From: Pseudomonas putida | GTDB taxonomy: Bacteria > Pseudomonadota > Gammaproteobacteria > Pseudomonadales > Pseudomonadaceae | Reading direction: 5' to 3' | DNA: 64,000 nt | Assembly (NCBI RefSeq): GCF_030159595.1 | Contig: NZ_BSKJ01000004.1 | Coordinates: forward strand, 37,654-101,653 | Shown here: one piece after another, positions 35,026 through 46,300 of the stretch | Layout of the letters: every line of letters begins with the position of its first letter | Position numbering within the stretch: the first letter of the stretch is position 1 | The notes under the pieces: generated by a model | What the model saw: the letters and a program-made list of their open reading frames with translations, nothing else | What the model was told of the DNA's origin: nothing | The model's database searches: none | Made by a program: the position numbers and the translations under genes

Positions 35026-35997
35026 ATGCACAGCGTCACTGCCACGCTGCACAACCGTTGTGCCGAACTGGGCCTGGCCCAGCAATGGATGAGCGAGATC
35101 TGCGGCCCGCACCAGCTGCGCTCCCGGCACCCGGAGCAACTGAGCTTCAGCCACCTGGGCACGCGTCTGCCGGCGTTGGGCACGGTGCTTGGGTGCATCG
35201 CCTACGGCACGGAGGTGAGCATCGATATCCGCTCCCTCGACGCCTACAGCATCAGCCTGCCACTGCGCGGCCGGCAGCGCCTGCGCAGTGGGCGGGCCCA
35301 GGTGCGATCCGACGCGGCGTGTGGCCTGGTGGTGTCCCCCCATGAAGCGCATTCGCTGGAACTGGGGGGGGACTGCGAAAAACTCCAGGTAGTGATCCGC
35401 CGGCAGGCGCTGGAGGAAGTGGCCGAAGCCTTGTTGCAGCGGCCGCTGGCCGAGCCAATCCGTTTTCGTGCCGAAATGGATACCGGGTGCACGGCGGTGG
35501 CAGCCTGGTGGTTGAGCATTCGCCAGGTGCTGGAACACTGGCCGCAGATGAGTGCGCTCTACGGCCAACCACGGCTGGCCCGGGACATGGAAAGCCTGCT
35601 GATTCGTGGCCTGCTGCTGGCCCAGCCGAGCAACTATTCGGCGGCGCTGGCACAGGGCGGGCAGGAGCATGTTCCGCAATACCTGGTGCGTGCCCGTCAG
35701 TTTCTTCACGAGCATGCGCGTGAAGCCTTGCGTCTGGAGGACCTGGAGCAGGTTGCGGGGGTGTCGCGGGTGAAGCTCTACGAAGCTTTTCGCCGCCACC
35801 ATGGGCTGACGCCGATGGCCTATCTCAAGCATCATCGGCTGACGGCGGCGCGCAGTGCGCTGTTGAATTGCAGTGCCTCGGCCAGTGTGTCCAACGTGGC
35901 GTTGGAGTGGGGCTTCAGCCACCTGGGGCGCTTTGCCAGCGATTACCGCAAAGCGTTCGGCGAGTCGCCTTCCGCCACCCTGGCGCGGTTGCGCTGA
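35026..35997 (+). CDS. antR: AraC/XylS-family activator of anthranilate degradation
   Basis: A 323-residue AraC/XylS regulator. The N-terminal sensor domain includes LSFSHLGTRLPALGTVLG and SISLPLRGRQRLRSG. The C-terminal domain has two HTHs, LRLEDLEQVAGVSRVKLYEA and VSNVALEWGFSHLGRFASDY, and a family-typical end (RKAFGESPSATLARL). GGGAG lies 6 bases before the ATG. Divergent from antABC with 209 bases between, it matches AntR, which activates ant genes in answer to anthranilate. It converges on the AraC gene at 36016. Confidence 0.82.
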   Translation: MHSVTATLHNRCAELGLAQQWMSEICGPHQLRSRHPEQLSFSHLGTRLPALGTVLGCIAYGTEVSIDIRSLDAYSISLPLRGRQRLRSGRAQVRSDAACGLVVSPHEAHSLELGGDCEKLQVVIRRQALEEVAEALLQRPLAEPIRFRAEMDTGCTAVAAWWLSIRQVLEHWPQMSALYGQPRLARDMESLLIRGLLLAQPSNYSAALAQGGQEHVPQYLVRARQFLHEHAREALRLEDLEQVAGVSRVKLYEAFRRHHGLTPMAYLKHHRLTAARSALLNCSASASVSNVALEWGFSHLGRFASDYRKAFGESPSATLARLR

Positions 35998-36015
35998 GGC
36001 AACCGCGCCATCCGC

Positions 36016-37041
36016 TCAGGAGGCCCGAAACCGGCGGGTCGCCGAGGGCAGTTCCCCATAGCGCCGCTTGTACTCCTGGGCGAACCGCCCCAAGTGGGCG
36101 AACCCCCACTTGAACGCCACATCGGTCACTGAAACGTGCTCGCTGCGGGCCAGTTCCTCGTGCACCTGTTCCAGGCGCAGCTCGCGCAGGTAAGCCATCG
36201 GGCTGGTATTGCGGAAGGTGCGAAAGCCCGCGAACAGGGTACGCACGCTGACGCCCGCCTGTTCGGCCAGCGACTCGACGCTCAGCGGCTCGTGCAAGTG
36301 TTCGCGGATAAAGGCTTCGGTGCGTTTGATGAAATAGGGCGAGATGTTGCTTTCTGCCGGGCGGTCGAGGTTGTCCAGCGCACTGTGGGGCTGGCCATAC
36401 AGCAGTGAATTGAGCAGCGCCGACTCGAACTGCTTGAGTACCAGCGGTTGGTGCAATGGGTGTTCCGGGCTGCCAATGGCGTTGACCAGGGTATTGAGCA
36501 GTTGCAGGAAATAGGCCGCACCTGGGCGCGAGAAGTCCAGGCGTGGATCGAAGCTAGGCAGGCGCTGGCTAGCCTGGGGGATATGCTGGCGGCAGTGGTA
36601 AGCCATATCGGCCTGTTCGATGCGCAGGGTCAGTTGCGGTGCACCGCCTTGCCAACGCATGCGCGCTGGCAGGCTGGGCGACAGCAGAGAGGCCACCCGG
36701 GGAGAGGATTCGAACGCCAGGCCTTCGCAGCGGATGGTTGCGCCGCCGTGGATGGGGATCTGGATAAGGTAGAAATCCTCCAGCCGGCCGGGGTCGATAT
36801 CGACCTCCGTCGCGTATTCCAACCGCCCCAGCGACAGGCCGCCACGCACTACATGGTGCATGCTTGCCGCGACCGTCTCGCCGGCATGTACGGCAGACAG
36901 CTCATGGGGTTTGAAAACCTGCCCGACACTGCTGCGCACGCTGTCGAGGTCGTCATGCAGGAACAACTGGTTCTGTTCGGTGAACAGTTGCAACTCATTG
37001 AAGCATTCACCGCTTGCAAGGCTTGTATCGTTGATGATCAT
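36016..37041 (-). CDS. AraC-family regulator, candidate indole-operon activator
   Basis: A 341-residue AraC/XylS regulator. The ATG at 37041 has GAGAGG 5 bases upstream. The N-terminal AraC-binding domain contains DFYLIQIPIHGGATIRCEG; the C-terminal HTHs are SVESLAEQAGVSVRTLFAGF and VTDVAFKWGFAHLGRFAQEY. It is a paralogue of the adjacent AntR. Since antABC has its own regulator, this one may control the iif-like operon, which in other bacteria also depends on an AraC-type protein. It might instead act on the long operon upstream, whose last gene ends 288 bases away on the same strand. Those 288 bases hold nothing else I can identify. Confidence 0.82.
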   Translation of the reverse strand: MIINDTSLASGECFNELQLFTEQNQLFLHDDLDSVRSSVGQVFKPHELSAVHAGETVAASMHHVVRGGLSLGRLEYATEVDIDPGRLEDFYLIQIPIHGGATIRCEGLAFESSPRVASLLSPSLPARMRWQGGAPQLTLRIEQADMAYHCRQHIPQASQRLPSFDPRLDFSRPGAAYFLQLLNTLVNAIGSPEHPLHQPLVLKQFESALLNSLLYGQPHSALDNLDRPAESNISPYFIKRTEAFIREHLHEPLSVESLAEQAGVSVRTLFAGFRTFRNTSPMAYLRELRLEQVHEELARSEHVSVTDVAFKWGFAHLGRFAQEYKRRYGELPSATRRFRAS

Positions 37042-37329
37042 TGTCACCTCTCGTTACACAGGCAATCATGGCTGCACTGTTTTGGCCCGAGCGTTCTGCG
37101 GTTACCGGAGGGTGGTTGCAGTATTCGGATAACGCCAAAGCGGCAGTGTGATTGTGGGTACCGATCACCGTCGGCTTGCCAGTTGTGTAGCAAGGAGCAG
37201 ACCAACCCGCCCGGCGCGTGGCGCAGCTGCCTGCCAAACTGCAGGGCGGTTCAGGCGGCAGCTACAGGGTAATGAACTGCTGGGCAACAGCGCCGAAGCG
37301 GCACATGGATGAGGCCAGGGCCGCCACCC

Positions 37330-40300
37330 TCAACGCCCCTCCAGCACCATCGGCAAATACAGGTTCCCGATCACCAACAACGGCCGTCGATCCTCTTCCA
37401 GCGCCGAATACAGGGTCAGCGAGAACACCCATTCACCGCCCTCGCGCTGTGGGTTGGCCTGCTCACGCCAGGTGTCGACCGCCGTTTGCAGGTTGCCTGC
37501 GGTACTCCCATCGAGGACCTGGTTGGGATACAGGAACACCGGCGTTTCCCCTACCAGACCATGGCGCGGATCCAGCGGATCGGTGGCCAGTTCATAGGCA
37601 TAGGCTACCCCGGCGGTGATGCTCAGCCCGCCATCCTGTGCGGCACTGCCGAACAGGTTGTCGAAGGCCGCCTGCAGGGCTGCGCTGACCGTGGTCGGCG
37701 CGGTCGCCAGCGGTACCCGCTGGTCCCAGGTGTTGAGCGGGGTGGCGACGCTGGCCGCTTCGACCCGGTCGGTCTGGAACACGAAGGCCGGGTTGGTCGC
37801 AGGTCCGTTCGCCCCGAGCAGCTTCTGGTTGCGCTGGACCAGGATCGACCCCGTCGCATTCTGCCAGCGGGCGACATTGAGCCGGGTGAAGATCAGGCTG
37901 AAGGTCGGCCACGAGGCCGGAACATGGACATCGGCAGGCACCTGGTAGCGCGACTCGGCAGCCGAGACACTTGCCCGTTCCAGCTCCACCCTCAATCCTG
38001 CCGACGTCAGCGCCCAGACCTGCGGCCATTGCCCGTCCGGGCCAACGCCCGCGCTCAGTGCCGTCAGGCCCAGGCTGGCCACTTCGCGGCTGGCTTGCGG
38101 GCCATCGCGGTCGGTGACCCGCGCCTGGAAGACGAACGCATCAGTGACCGGCGCTTGTAGCCGAGCCTGCGGCGCACTGTCGCCCAGGCGCACATTCCAG
38201 CTACTGGCCACGGCACTGGCCAGGTCGCGCAGGGTGTTCGCTGCGTTGCTCTGTACCGGCGTCAAGGCGCCACTGTCTGGCAGGTCACCGAGGATCTCCC
38301 AGAGGGTGTCGGCCACGGCGATGTAGCGCGCCAACTGGACGAACAGATCCACCTCGTTGGCCGCCATGCGCAGCATCTGGTCGGGGCGCAGGTTGTAGCT
38401 CAGGGTCAGGCTGACTTCGTCCTGCTCGGCGTGTTCGTGGGAGTAGGTGAAGCGGTGATCCCACAGCGCAAGGTTGTTCATGCTCACCTCGCTGTCCGCG
38501 CGCATTGTACTCAGGGCACGGCGGCTGCGCAGGCTCTGGCGCCGTTCGGCGTTCAGTGCGGTGGTGCTGGCGCGCTGGTCGATGATGACGGGCAGCGCCG
38601 GGAAGTCCCGCAGCGGGATTGGCACCGAGACCTCGCCCAGGTCGACGCTCAAGGCTGAGGGCAGGTTGCTGCCACCCAGTGGCGGAACGAAGGTCAGCCA
38701 CTGCGAGGCAGCGTAGCCATCGGGCAGGCCGGCGCTGGTGATATTGCGCTCCAGGTCGGTGATGCCGAAGGCCATGCTGGCGGTGACCGAGCGGTGGCTG
38801 GCCGGGTCGGATTCGGTCAGGAGCAGGGTGATGAAGGGCGAGAAGTCGGTCAGCCAGCACTTACCGGCGCTCATGTTCCAAGAGCGGTCCTCGCCGCCGC
38901 GGGTGACTTCGATACCGCCGTACATGTCTGCGGGCAGCAAGGTCGTGCCTGGCGCCTGCCAGGCCGAGGTAACCTGGCGGTTCAGTTGCACCAGGGTCGA
39001 AGCGCTCCAGGCCCGGGACAGGCTGATGCCCAGTTGCTGTTGCAGGGTGGTGGCGGCAGCGGCCTGGCCGGCGACGGCATCCGGGTCGTTGATCTCCAGG
39101 ACCGGCTCCAGCCCCTCGGGAATGGCCCCGGCCAGCTGGCGCTTGACCGTCACCAGGTCGGCGAGGGTCTGGCGGGTATCCGGGGTGCGGTACAGTGCGG
39201 CGACGTTGGCCGTACCGAGGATACGGTCCATGTCCGAGAGGAAGCGCCCGGCCCAGGGTTCCACGTCGATGCCCTGGAAGTCATGCTGGCTGCTGGCCTG
39301 GGACAGCGTCCCGTCCGGCTTGAGCGCCTGCAGGCCGACGCCCTGGCGGCTGACCAGGCACTTGTACAGCGGGGTCAGGGCGAAGAAGCGCGGTTGTGGC
39401 CCTGGTGCGCCGGGCACGGTTGTGGCCCCGGCGATGTTCAGGGAACGGATACCCGCAGCGCCGAAGTTCACTGCCCACAGGTCGCGGCTGTCCTCCAGGG
39501 CGCGGCCGGTGGCGATGCGCAGGTCGGGCAGGGCTGCACGCATGGCGCTGATAAAGGCATTGAAGGCCAGCCCGCCTCCCTGGTCCTCGGCTGCCGGTGC
39601 CTGTGGCGCCGGGATCGGGCTGCTGCAGCGGGACACGCCACCCTGGTTGTCGGCAGCAAAGTCCGGGTTGATCAGTGCCGCCGGGCGGCTCAGGGTCAGG
39701 CTCACATTGAGCGGGAAGGCCGGGCCCGGATAAGGCCCGCTGGCACCGATCGGCAGGCTGATGCGCAATCCGGCCGGTGGCACCAGCGCCGGTGCACCCG
39801 CAGCGAACAGGGCTTTGTCAGCGTTAGCCGGGGTGTCGACGATGTCCTGGGCATTGACCTGCACCCCGGCCTCGGCGAAGCGCACGATCAGGCTGTTCAA
39901 GCAGTCATTGGCCTGGGTTATCACCCGGGTCTGGCCGTGTGGCGCCGCTAGGGTGATACCGCTGGCGATCAGGTTCGGCGTACCGACGTTGGCCAGGGCG
40001 AAGGCCCCGGCGCTGACCCCGAGCAGCCCGGCAATCGCCGACGGCGCGGTGGGGCTGTTGAATTGCGCTGCGGCGCAGATCAGCAGGGCGCCGGTACTCA
40101 GCGCCTGGGGGGCGGCGCCGATGCCGGTGAGCAGGTCCGTCAGGGTCGCTGCCGGTGCCTGTGCTTGCAACTGGGTCAAGGTCGCGGCCAGGCTCTGCCC
40201 GTTGGCGGCGGTGGTCAGGCTGCAGGATTGGCCGTCGACGCTGATGTCCAGGGTTACGCCACCGGCCACCACGCACGGCATCTCCAGGTTGGCCGTGGCC

Positions 40301-43300
40301 AGCGCCTGGGTGGTTTCGGCGAAGCGTGGCGCGATGGTGTCGAGGCTGTCGCCGCTCTGGATCGAGTAGGGCACCCGTACCTGCGCCGCGTCGCCGGGCC
40401 AGCTGACCCTGCCCGGCAGGGCGAAGGCGCCGTCGCTGGGCACGGCAAGGCTCGGGTTGGCGCCCAGCAGCAGTTCCGCCGGGCAGGCGTGGGCATCGGC
40501 GAACTGGTGCAGGGTCTGTGCGCCATCGGCAGTGATTCCGGCGCCATCGTTGAAATCGCCCAGATAAAGCAGGGCACCCATCTCGAACAGATTGACCGAA
40601 TGGGTGTTCAGCGCCGCCAGGGCGGCCTGGTCCAGGCCGCTGCCGTTGTGCGCCAGGCTGTCGTCGCTGCCCGCTACCCAGACCGTGCTGGAAATCAGCT
40701 GGTTGGCCTGGAAGATCGCCGGCAGGGCCTGATGGCTCTGGCCCAAGTCGATGACCCCGATGTTCACACCGAGGGCGGCGAAGGCAGTACAGACCTGCTC
40801 CAACGAGCGGATCGGCATAGGCACACTGGCTTCGGTCACTGTGACCGATACCCGCTCGGCCTCGGACACCGCCACCGAGAAGGTGATGCCCGGGGTGAGG
40901 ATGGTCAGGCTGGCGTTATCCCCGGCCAGCAGTCCCGGCAGGGTACCGAGGGCATTGGCCAGGGTTGCCAGGTTGGCGCTGCCGTCGCCGGTATTGCGGG
41001 TCAGCGCTGGCGAGACCTGGAGTACCGTGCCGCTGCGCAACGGCAGATCGCCGTTCTCCGGGGCAGCCAACAGGGCTTCGGCACTGACGCTCGGCCAGCC
41101 GTCGGGGCGGGTGAGGGCGGTGATGCTCTGTGCCGTGTCGTTCTCGGCGAACAGGGCGTAGGCCGGGACCTTGAGCCGGGCGCCAACCCCGAACAGCGCC
41201 TGCATGGGTACCTGCGCGTTGGCCAAGGCCATTTCCGTGTAGCGCAGGCTGTAGTCCGCGGCCAAGGTCGCCAAGGTGGCATTGGCCGGCGCACGGGCGG
41301 CACCCAGTTGCGCGGCACTGGCGCTGAAAGCCTGGGATGCGGCGGCGAAGCGCCACAGCGGTGCCTGCTCGATGCCATGGGCGGCGCTGGTATCGAGGCT
41401 GGTTTCCACCGTTGCGCTCAGCGGCTGGCCGAGCTGGTAGTAGGCCTTGGCATAGGCTTCGGCCTGGCGATCGGCGGTTTGCGCAGCAGCATCACCGGGC
41501 TGGCTTGGCGACGGCATCACCGTGGCCGGGCGCGCCTCCAGGCTGATGCCGAGGGTCACCTTGCCGGCATCGGCACTGACCGCCCAGGCGCTGACCACTG
41601 CCGGCCAGTCGCCCACGCCCAGCAGTGGGTCGGTATAGCCGCTGGGCAGGCTGACCTGACCCTGGCCGGCAGGGTTGGCGCCGGTCGGGTTGCCGAGGAT
41701 GTCCTGGAAGTGCAGCTCGACGTCGGCCGACGGCAGGCTGCTGGCCCAACCAAAGCCGCGATACGGGTCTTCGTCCGGCGTCGGCAAACCGGGCACACGC
41801 GGCAGCGGCGACGGCGTGGCGAAGCGGTACAGCGGCAGGACCTGTTCGTACAGCCAGTACGGATCGGCGTCCTCGGCCAGGCGCTGGTCGCGCAGCACGC
41901 CACGCCGCACCAGCCGCTGGCGCTTCCACGCGGGCGGCGCATCCCTCTCCACCGGGGTGGGTGGCGCCGGCATGCCTGAGGCGGCCATGGAGAAGGGTGA
42001 ATCCTGGCGTGCGGGGATCTGCGTGCCGAGCAGGCTGAACAGCCGGCGGGCCTGCAGTTCGGCGGTACTTTCGGCCGCTTCCGGCGGCGCTTCCAGGGTC
42101 AGGTTGAAGCCGACGCTGCCGGCCGGCACCAAAGCCTGGAGAATCATGTCCTCTTCGTTGTGGTCTTCGGCATAGAGGGTGCCGATGGTCGCATCCAGCC
42201 CCGGCGCCACCAGGGCGCAGGTATTGAACGGCAGCAGGCTGCGGCCTTGCGGTGCGGCACCTTGCTGGGTGCCGGCGATCACCAGCAGGTCGATGCTGGC
42301 CACGCCGTTGGCATCCACCGCACTGGCCGGCAGGCCCTTGTCCAGGCCGAGGGTGTAGCCGGTACCACCGACCACGCTGCCTTCCCAGAGCAGGGTGACG
42401 AAGCGCTCCAGCTCGTCGAGGGAGGCGGCCGGGGCCGGGTCGCCGTCCCGGGCCAGGCTGTTGACCCGGCCGAGCAGGACGTTGGGTGAGCGTGGCACGC
42501 TTTCTGTGGACAGGTTGGCCTGGATCAGCCAGGTCTGCGCCGGCGCGCTGTCGAGCACGCTGAGCCCCGCGCAATTGCCGGCATCCGGTGCCGGGCGGGC
42601 AAGGACCTTGACCACCGTGCCGCTGCCTTCGCCAGCCGCCAGCCAGGCGCGCAGGGCCAGCAAAGTGGGGCGCTCGGCCTCGTCCACGCCTTGCAGGGCG
42701 AACAGGGTGAGGGCGTCGTTGACCTGCTTGATCGCCACCGAAATGCGGCAGGCCCAGGTGGTGTTTTCCACGGCGACGGCATCGCGACCGGCACTGGCTC
42801 CCTCGGCGGTGGTCAGCAAGTCGTAGGCCACGCTGGAACCGGCAAGGGCCTTGGCGCGCAGGTCCGCTGGCAGCGGCCAGAGGGTCGGCTGGGCGCCCAC
42901 GGGCGGCGCGTCCATACCGGGAATCGGCAGGGCCACCGGGGTTTGCAGTTCGATGCGCTGGGTCAGGCCGTAGGCTTTCGGCGAGAGGCCGGCCAGGGCC
43001 ATGGCCGCCGGGGCCTTGACCACTGGCAGGGCGAGGCGGGTGGCCGGGCCCATGGCAATGATCTGCGCATTGCTGTAGCGGTAGTCGAGGCTCTGCACCA
43101 CGTCGGTGGGCACGGCCATGCCAGCGGGAATATCGCTGCGGGCGAGGAAGCGGCTGTTCGACGTCGAATTCGCCGCCGAGACGGTGCTGCCCACCAGGCT
43201 GATCCAGCTGGCCTGGGCGGTAAGGGTCAACGCCAGGGCGGGCGCGTCGGCCTTGTCCGGCGCGGTGTCCACCGCCAGGTCGAATTGCTGGCCGGTGAGG

Positions 43301-46300
43301 TCGTAAAGCGGGGTCGGTTGCTGTGCGTCGGCGACCGCATGGCCCTGGGTGTCGCTCACCGGTTTTGGTGCGCGCAAGCCGGCCATCAGCGAGCGCGAGC
43401 CCTGGTTGACGATACGCGGCAGTGCGGCGCCGCCGAGCAGTTGCGCGAGTAACTGGTCGACGGTGATCACCGGCACCTGGGTGACGGTCAGCACGGTATC
43501 GATGGCGTACAGGCCGGTCAGGTTTTCCAGGCGCGTGGCGGCTTCGGCGATGTCCAGGCCGTAGGTGTTAGCCAGCAGGGTGAAGCTCAGGGGCTCGCCG
43601 TCAGTGGCCTTGGCCACGGCGTTCGGCACCGGCACCAGGGCCAATGGTGCCAGGAAGGCGGCCGGGCCGGCCCAGGTCAGAATATTCGCCCAGGCGTATT
43701 GCCAGGTGCCCACGGCGGGGTCGCTGCTGGCGGTCCAGTTGACATCCAGCAGCAGGCGCCGCGCCAGGGCGTCGAGGCTTTCCCCGACACGGGTATGCAG
43801 GCCGGCGCTGGCCGGCAACCCGTAGGTACCGGCGCCAGGGCTGGTCACGGCGCCGAGGAAGGTCTGCCAGTCCGCTGCCTCTGGTGGCGACTGCCCGGAA
43901 TAGACCTGGACCAGGGCCAGGGTCGCGGCGATCTGGTCGAGGGTGTCCCCGGGCTGGGTGGTGTAGTCGCTGGTCGGTTGCACGGCATTGAAACCTTGAG
44001 GCACCTTGAGCACTTGCCCGGGTGGCAGTTCCTGGCTGTTGACGGTGAGATCGTCGCGGGTCAGTCGGGCGATCAGCTCGGCATTACCGTCGAACACCGC
44101 CTGGGCGTACCAGTCGGCCGGCGGCAGGCGCGGCTGGCGATAGCGCACATAGGCCGTGGCAGCGGCCAGCAATCGGCTGGATGGCCCCTTGCTCCAGGTG
44201 CGCGCCGGCAGGTCGAAGGGTGCTGCCGGGTCGAGCAGTGCGGCAGATTCGCCCAGTCCGGCGCCGTCGGCTTCGAACAGCAGGCTGCTGCTGCCCAGAT
44301 TGAACAGGCTGGCGATGGCATCGAGGGTTTCGCCGCTGGCAGCCTGGTGCAGCAGGGTGCCCAGCTCGATGCTGCCGAGGGCGAAGGCTTCATTGGCGTT
44401 GTCCACGGCCAGCACCTCGGGTGCGATGCCGAGGTTGACCGCTAGGCGGCTGCCCACCGATGCGTTTTCCAGTTGGCGTTGCAGGCCGGGATTGAGGAAC
44501 AGCAGCTCGGCGCTGCTGGCACCGAGGGCCTGGGCCACGCTTTCGACGGTATCCCCGGAGCGTATCGGGTAGTCGATGGTGGCGCTGGCGAAGGTCGCCG
44601 CCAGTTGCGCCAGGGACTGGCCCTTGCCGCCGCCCGCGTCGGCGACGCTGACGCGGGTGCTGGCCAGCAGGTCCCCGGCTTCCTGCACTGCCGCCTTGGC
44701 CAGCATCAGGCAGTAGTCGCGGAAGATGAAGGTCGGGAATGATTCGTAGCTGGCCGGATCGTCCACCGTCGGACGTGGTCCGCTGGCGCCGCCCACCGGC
44801 AGGTATTGGCCCATGTATTGGGCCAGGTCCCATTCGTACCAGGGGCCGACCGGATTGACCTCGGCGAAATTCAGCGTGCCCCCCGGCGTGCCGCTGCGGG
44901 TCAGGCCCGGCGGCAGCGGCGCGACCATACCGCCAACCTCGGTGACCGCGCCCGGATCGGCGCCCAGCAGCAGGTGCAGGTTGGTGGCGAACAGGGTGTC
45001 CAGGTTGCTCCAGGCAAAGGCTGCGTCGGCGCTTTGCGGATCATCGAGCACGGCGGCGAGCAGGGCCAACTGGCCGGCGGTCAAAGGATCGGTTTCGCTG
45101 CGCGGCCCCTCGGGAATGGCGTATAGCGCGTACAGCAGCACGGTGCGAACCCACAGGTCCGGGGTTAGGCTGGCGGTGTCATCGGCGCTGGTGGCCAGGG
45201 CATGGTGCGATGCCGAGCGCCGGGCTTCGGCGCGGGCGTTGGGCGCCTGCGGGTCGACCCCGGAGTTGGCACAGAGAATGAACGCGGCGCGGTAGTTCGG
45301 CGTTGCGTCGGCCACGGCCGGGCCGCTCCAGGACACCGGCAGCTCGCCGATGGAAATGCTCGGCAGCAGGTACAGCAGCGCGCTGCGCGGCTGGCCGTCC
45401 GGCCACTGGCTGCGGCTCGGGGCCCAGTCCCAGTCGCTGTCCTCGAGCAACGCCAGGGTGTTGCTCGCCCGCTTGCGCAGCAGCACCTGGTGCAGGTGCT
45501 GGGCGCTGAGTACCTGCACCCGCTGCGCACGATTGCGTCGGGAGCGCGGGCCCTGGCCGCCGGACAGGCTCCCGGCCCGTCCCGGTGCTGCCAGCAGGCG
45601 GCTGCCCTGGAAGCCCTTGGGTTCGCCGCCCGGTGCGACGATCCACGGCGTCTGCTGCACCGAACCGAGGGTGAAGGACAGTTCAAGGGATACATGGAAA
45701 CTGAATGAAATCTTGATGAACAGGATCTTCACCTTGGCCTCGGCGCGCACCGAGACCTTCAGGTCGAATTGCGTCGGCTGGTAGCATTCGAACAGCGCGC
45801 TGACCTGGGCATAGGCTTCCAGACTGACCGAAACCTTGATCACCTTGAAGTCTACATACCCGTACACCTTGCCGTGCAGGGCGGCGATGCCCAGGGCACG
45901 GAAATACTGGGCCGATGGCAGCCCGGCGCTGGCCGGGTTGAACCAGCCGAGCACGCCTTGGAAGATCACCTGCACCTCGACATAGGCACCGCCACCGAGG
46001 ATCCCGGCTCGGATCTCTCTGCCCACCCCCACCGCCAGGCCGATGCCCAGTTCCAGCACGGGTGAAAAGGTGCCGTTGCTGATGCGCGGCACCTGGCTCG
46101 AAGTCACCCCGTCGAGCAGGCCGAAATACACCCCGCCGCGGCCGATGAAAACGTAGGCCTGGACCGAGAACGAGCGACTGAAGTCCTGGTTGTAGGGGAA
46201 GCCCAGGTCCACCTTGAAGTTGCCGTTGGTGTACACCTCGATCACCACGGTGCCCAGGGTCAGCGAGGCGATGCCGAGTTGGAAGGTGCGGAAGGCATCG

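Noticed and set aside
40063..41979. A 638-codon plus-strand frame inside the 3950-residue gene
   Set aside because: Low-complexity Gly/Gln/Arg composition typical of an antisense frame; no start signal.
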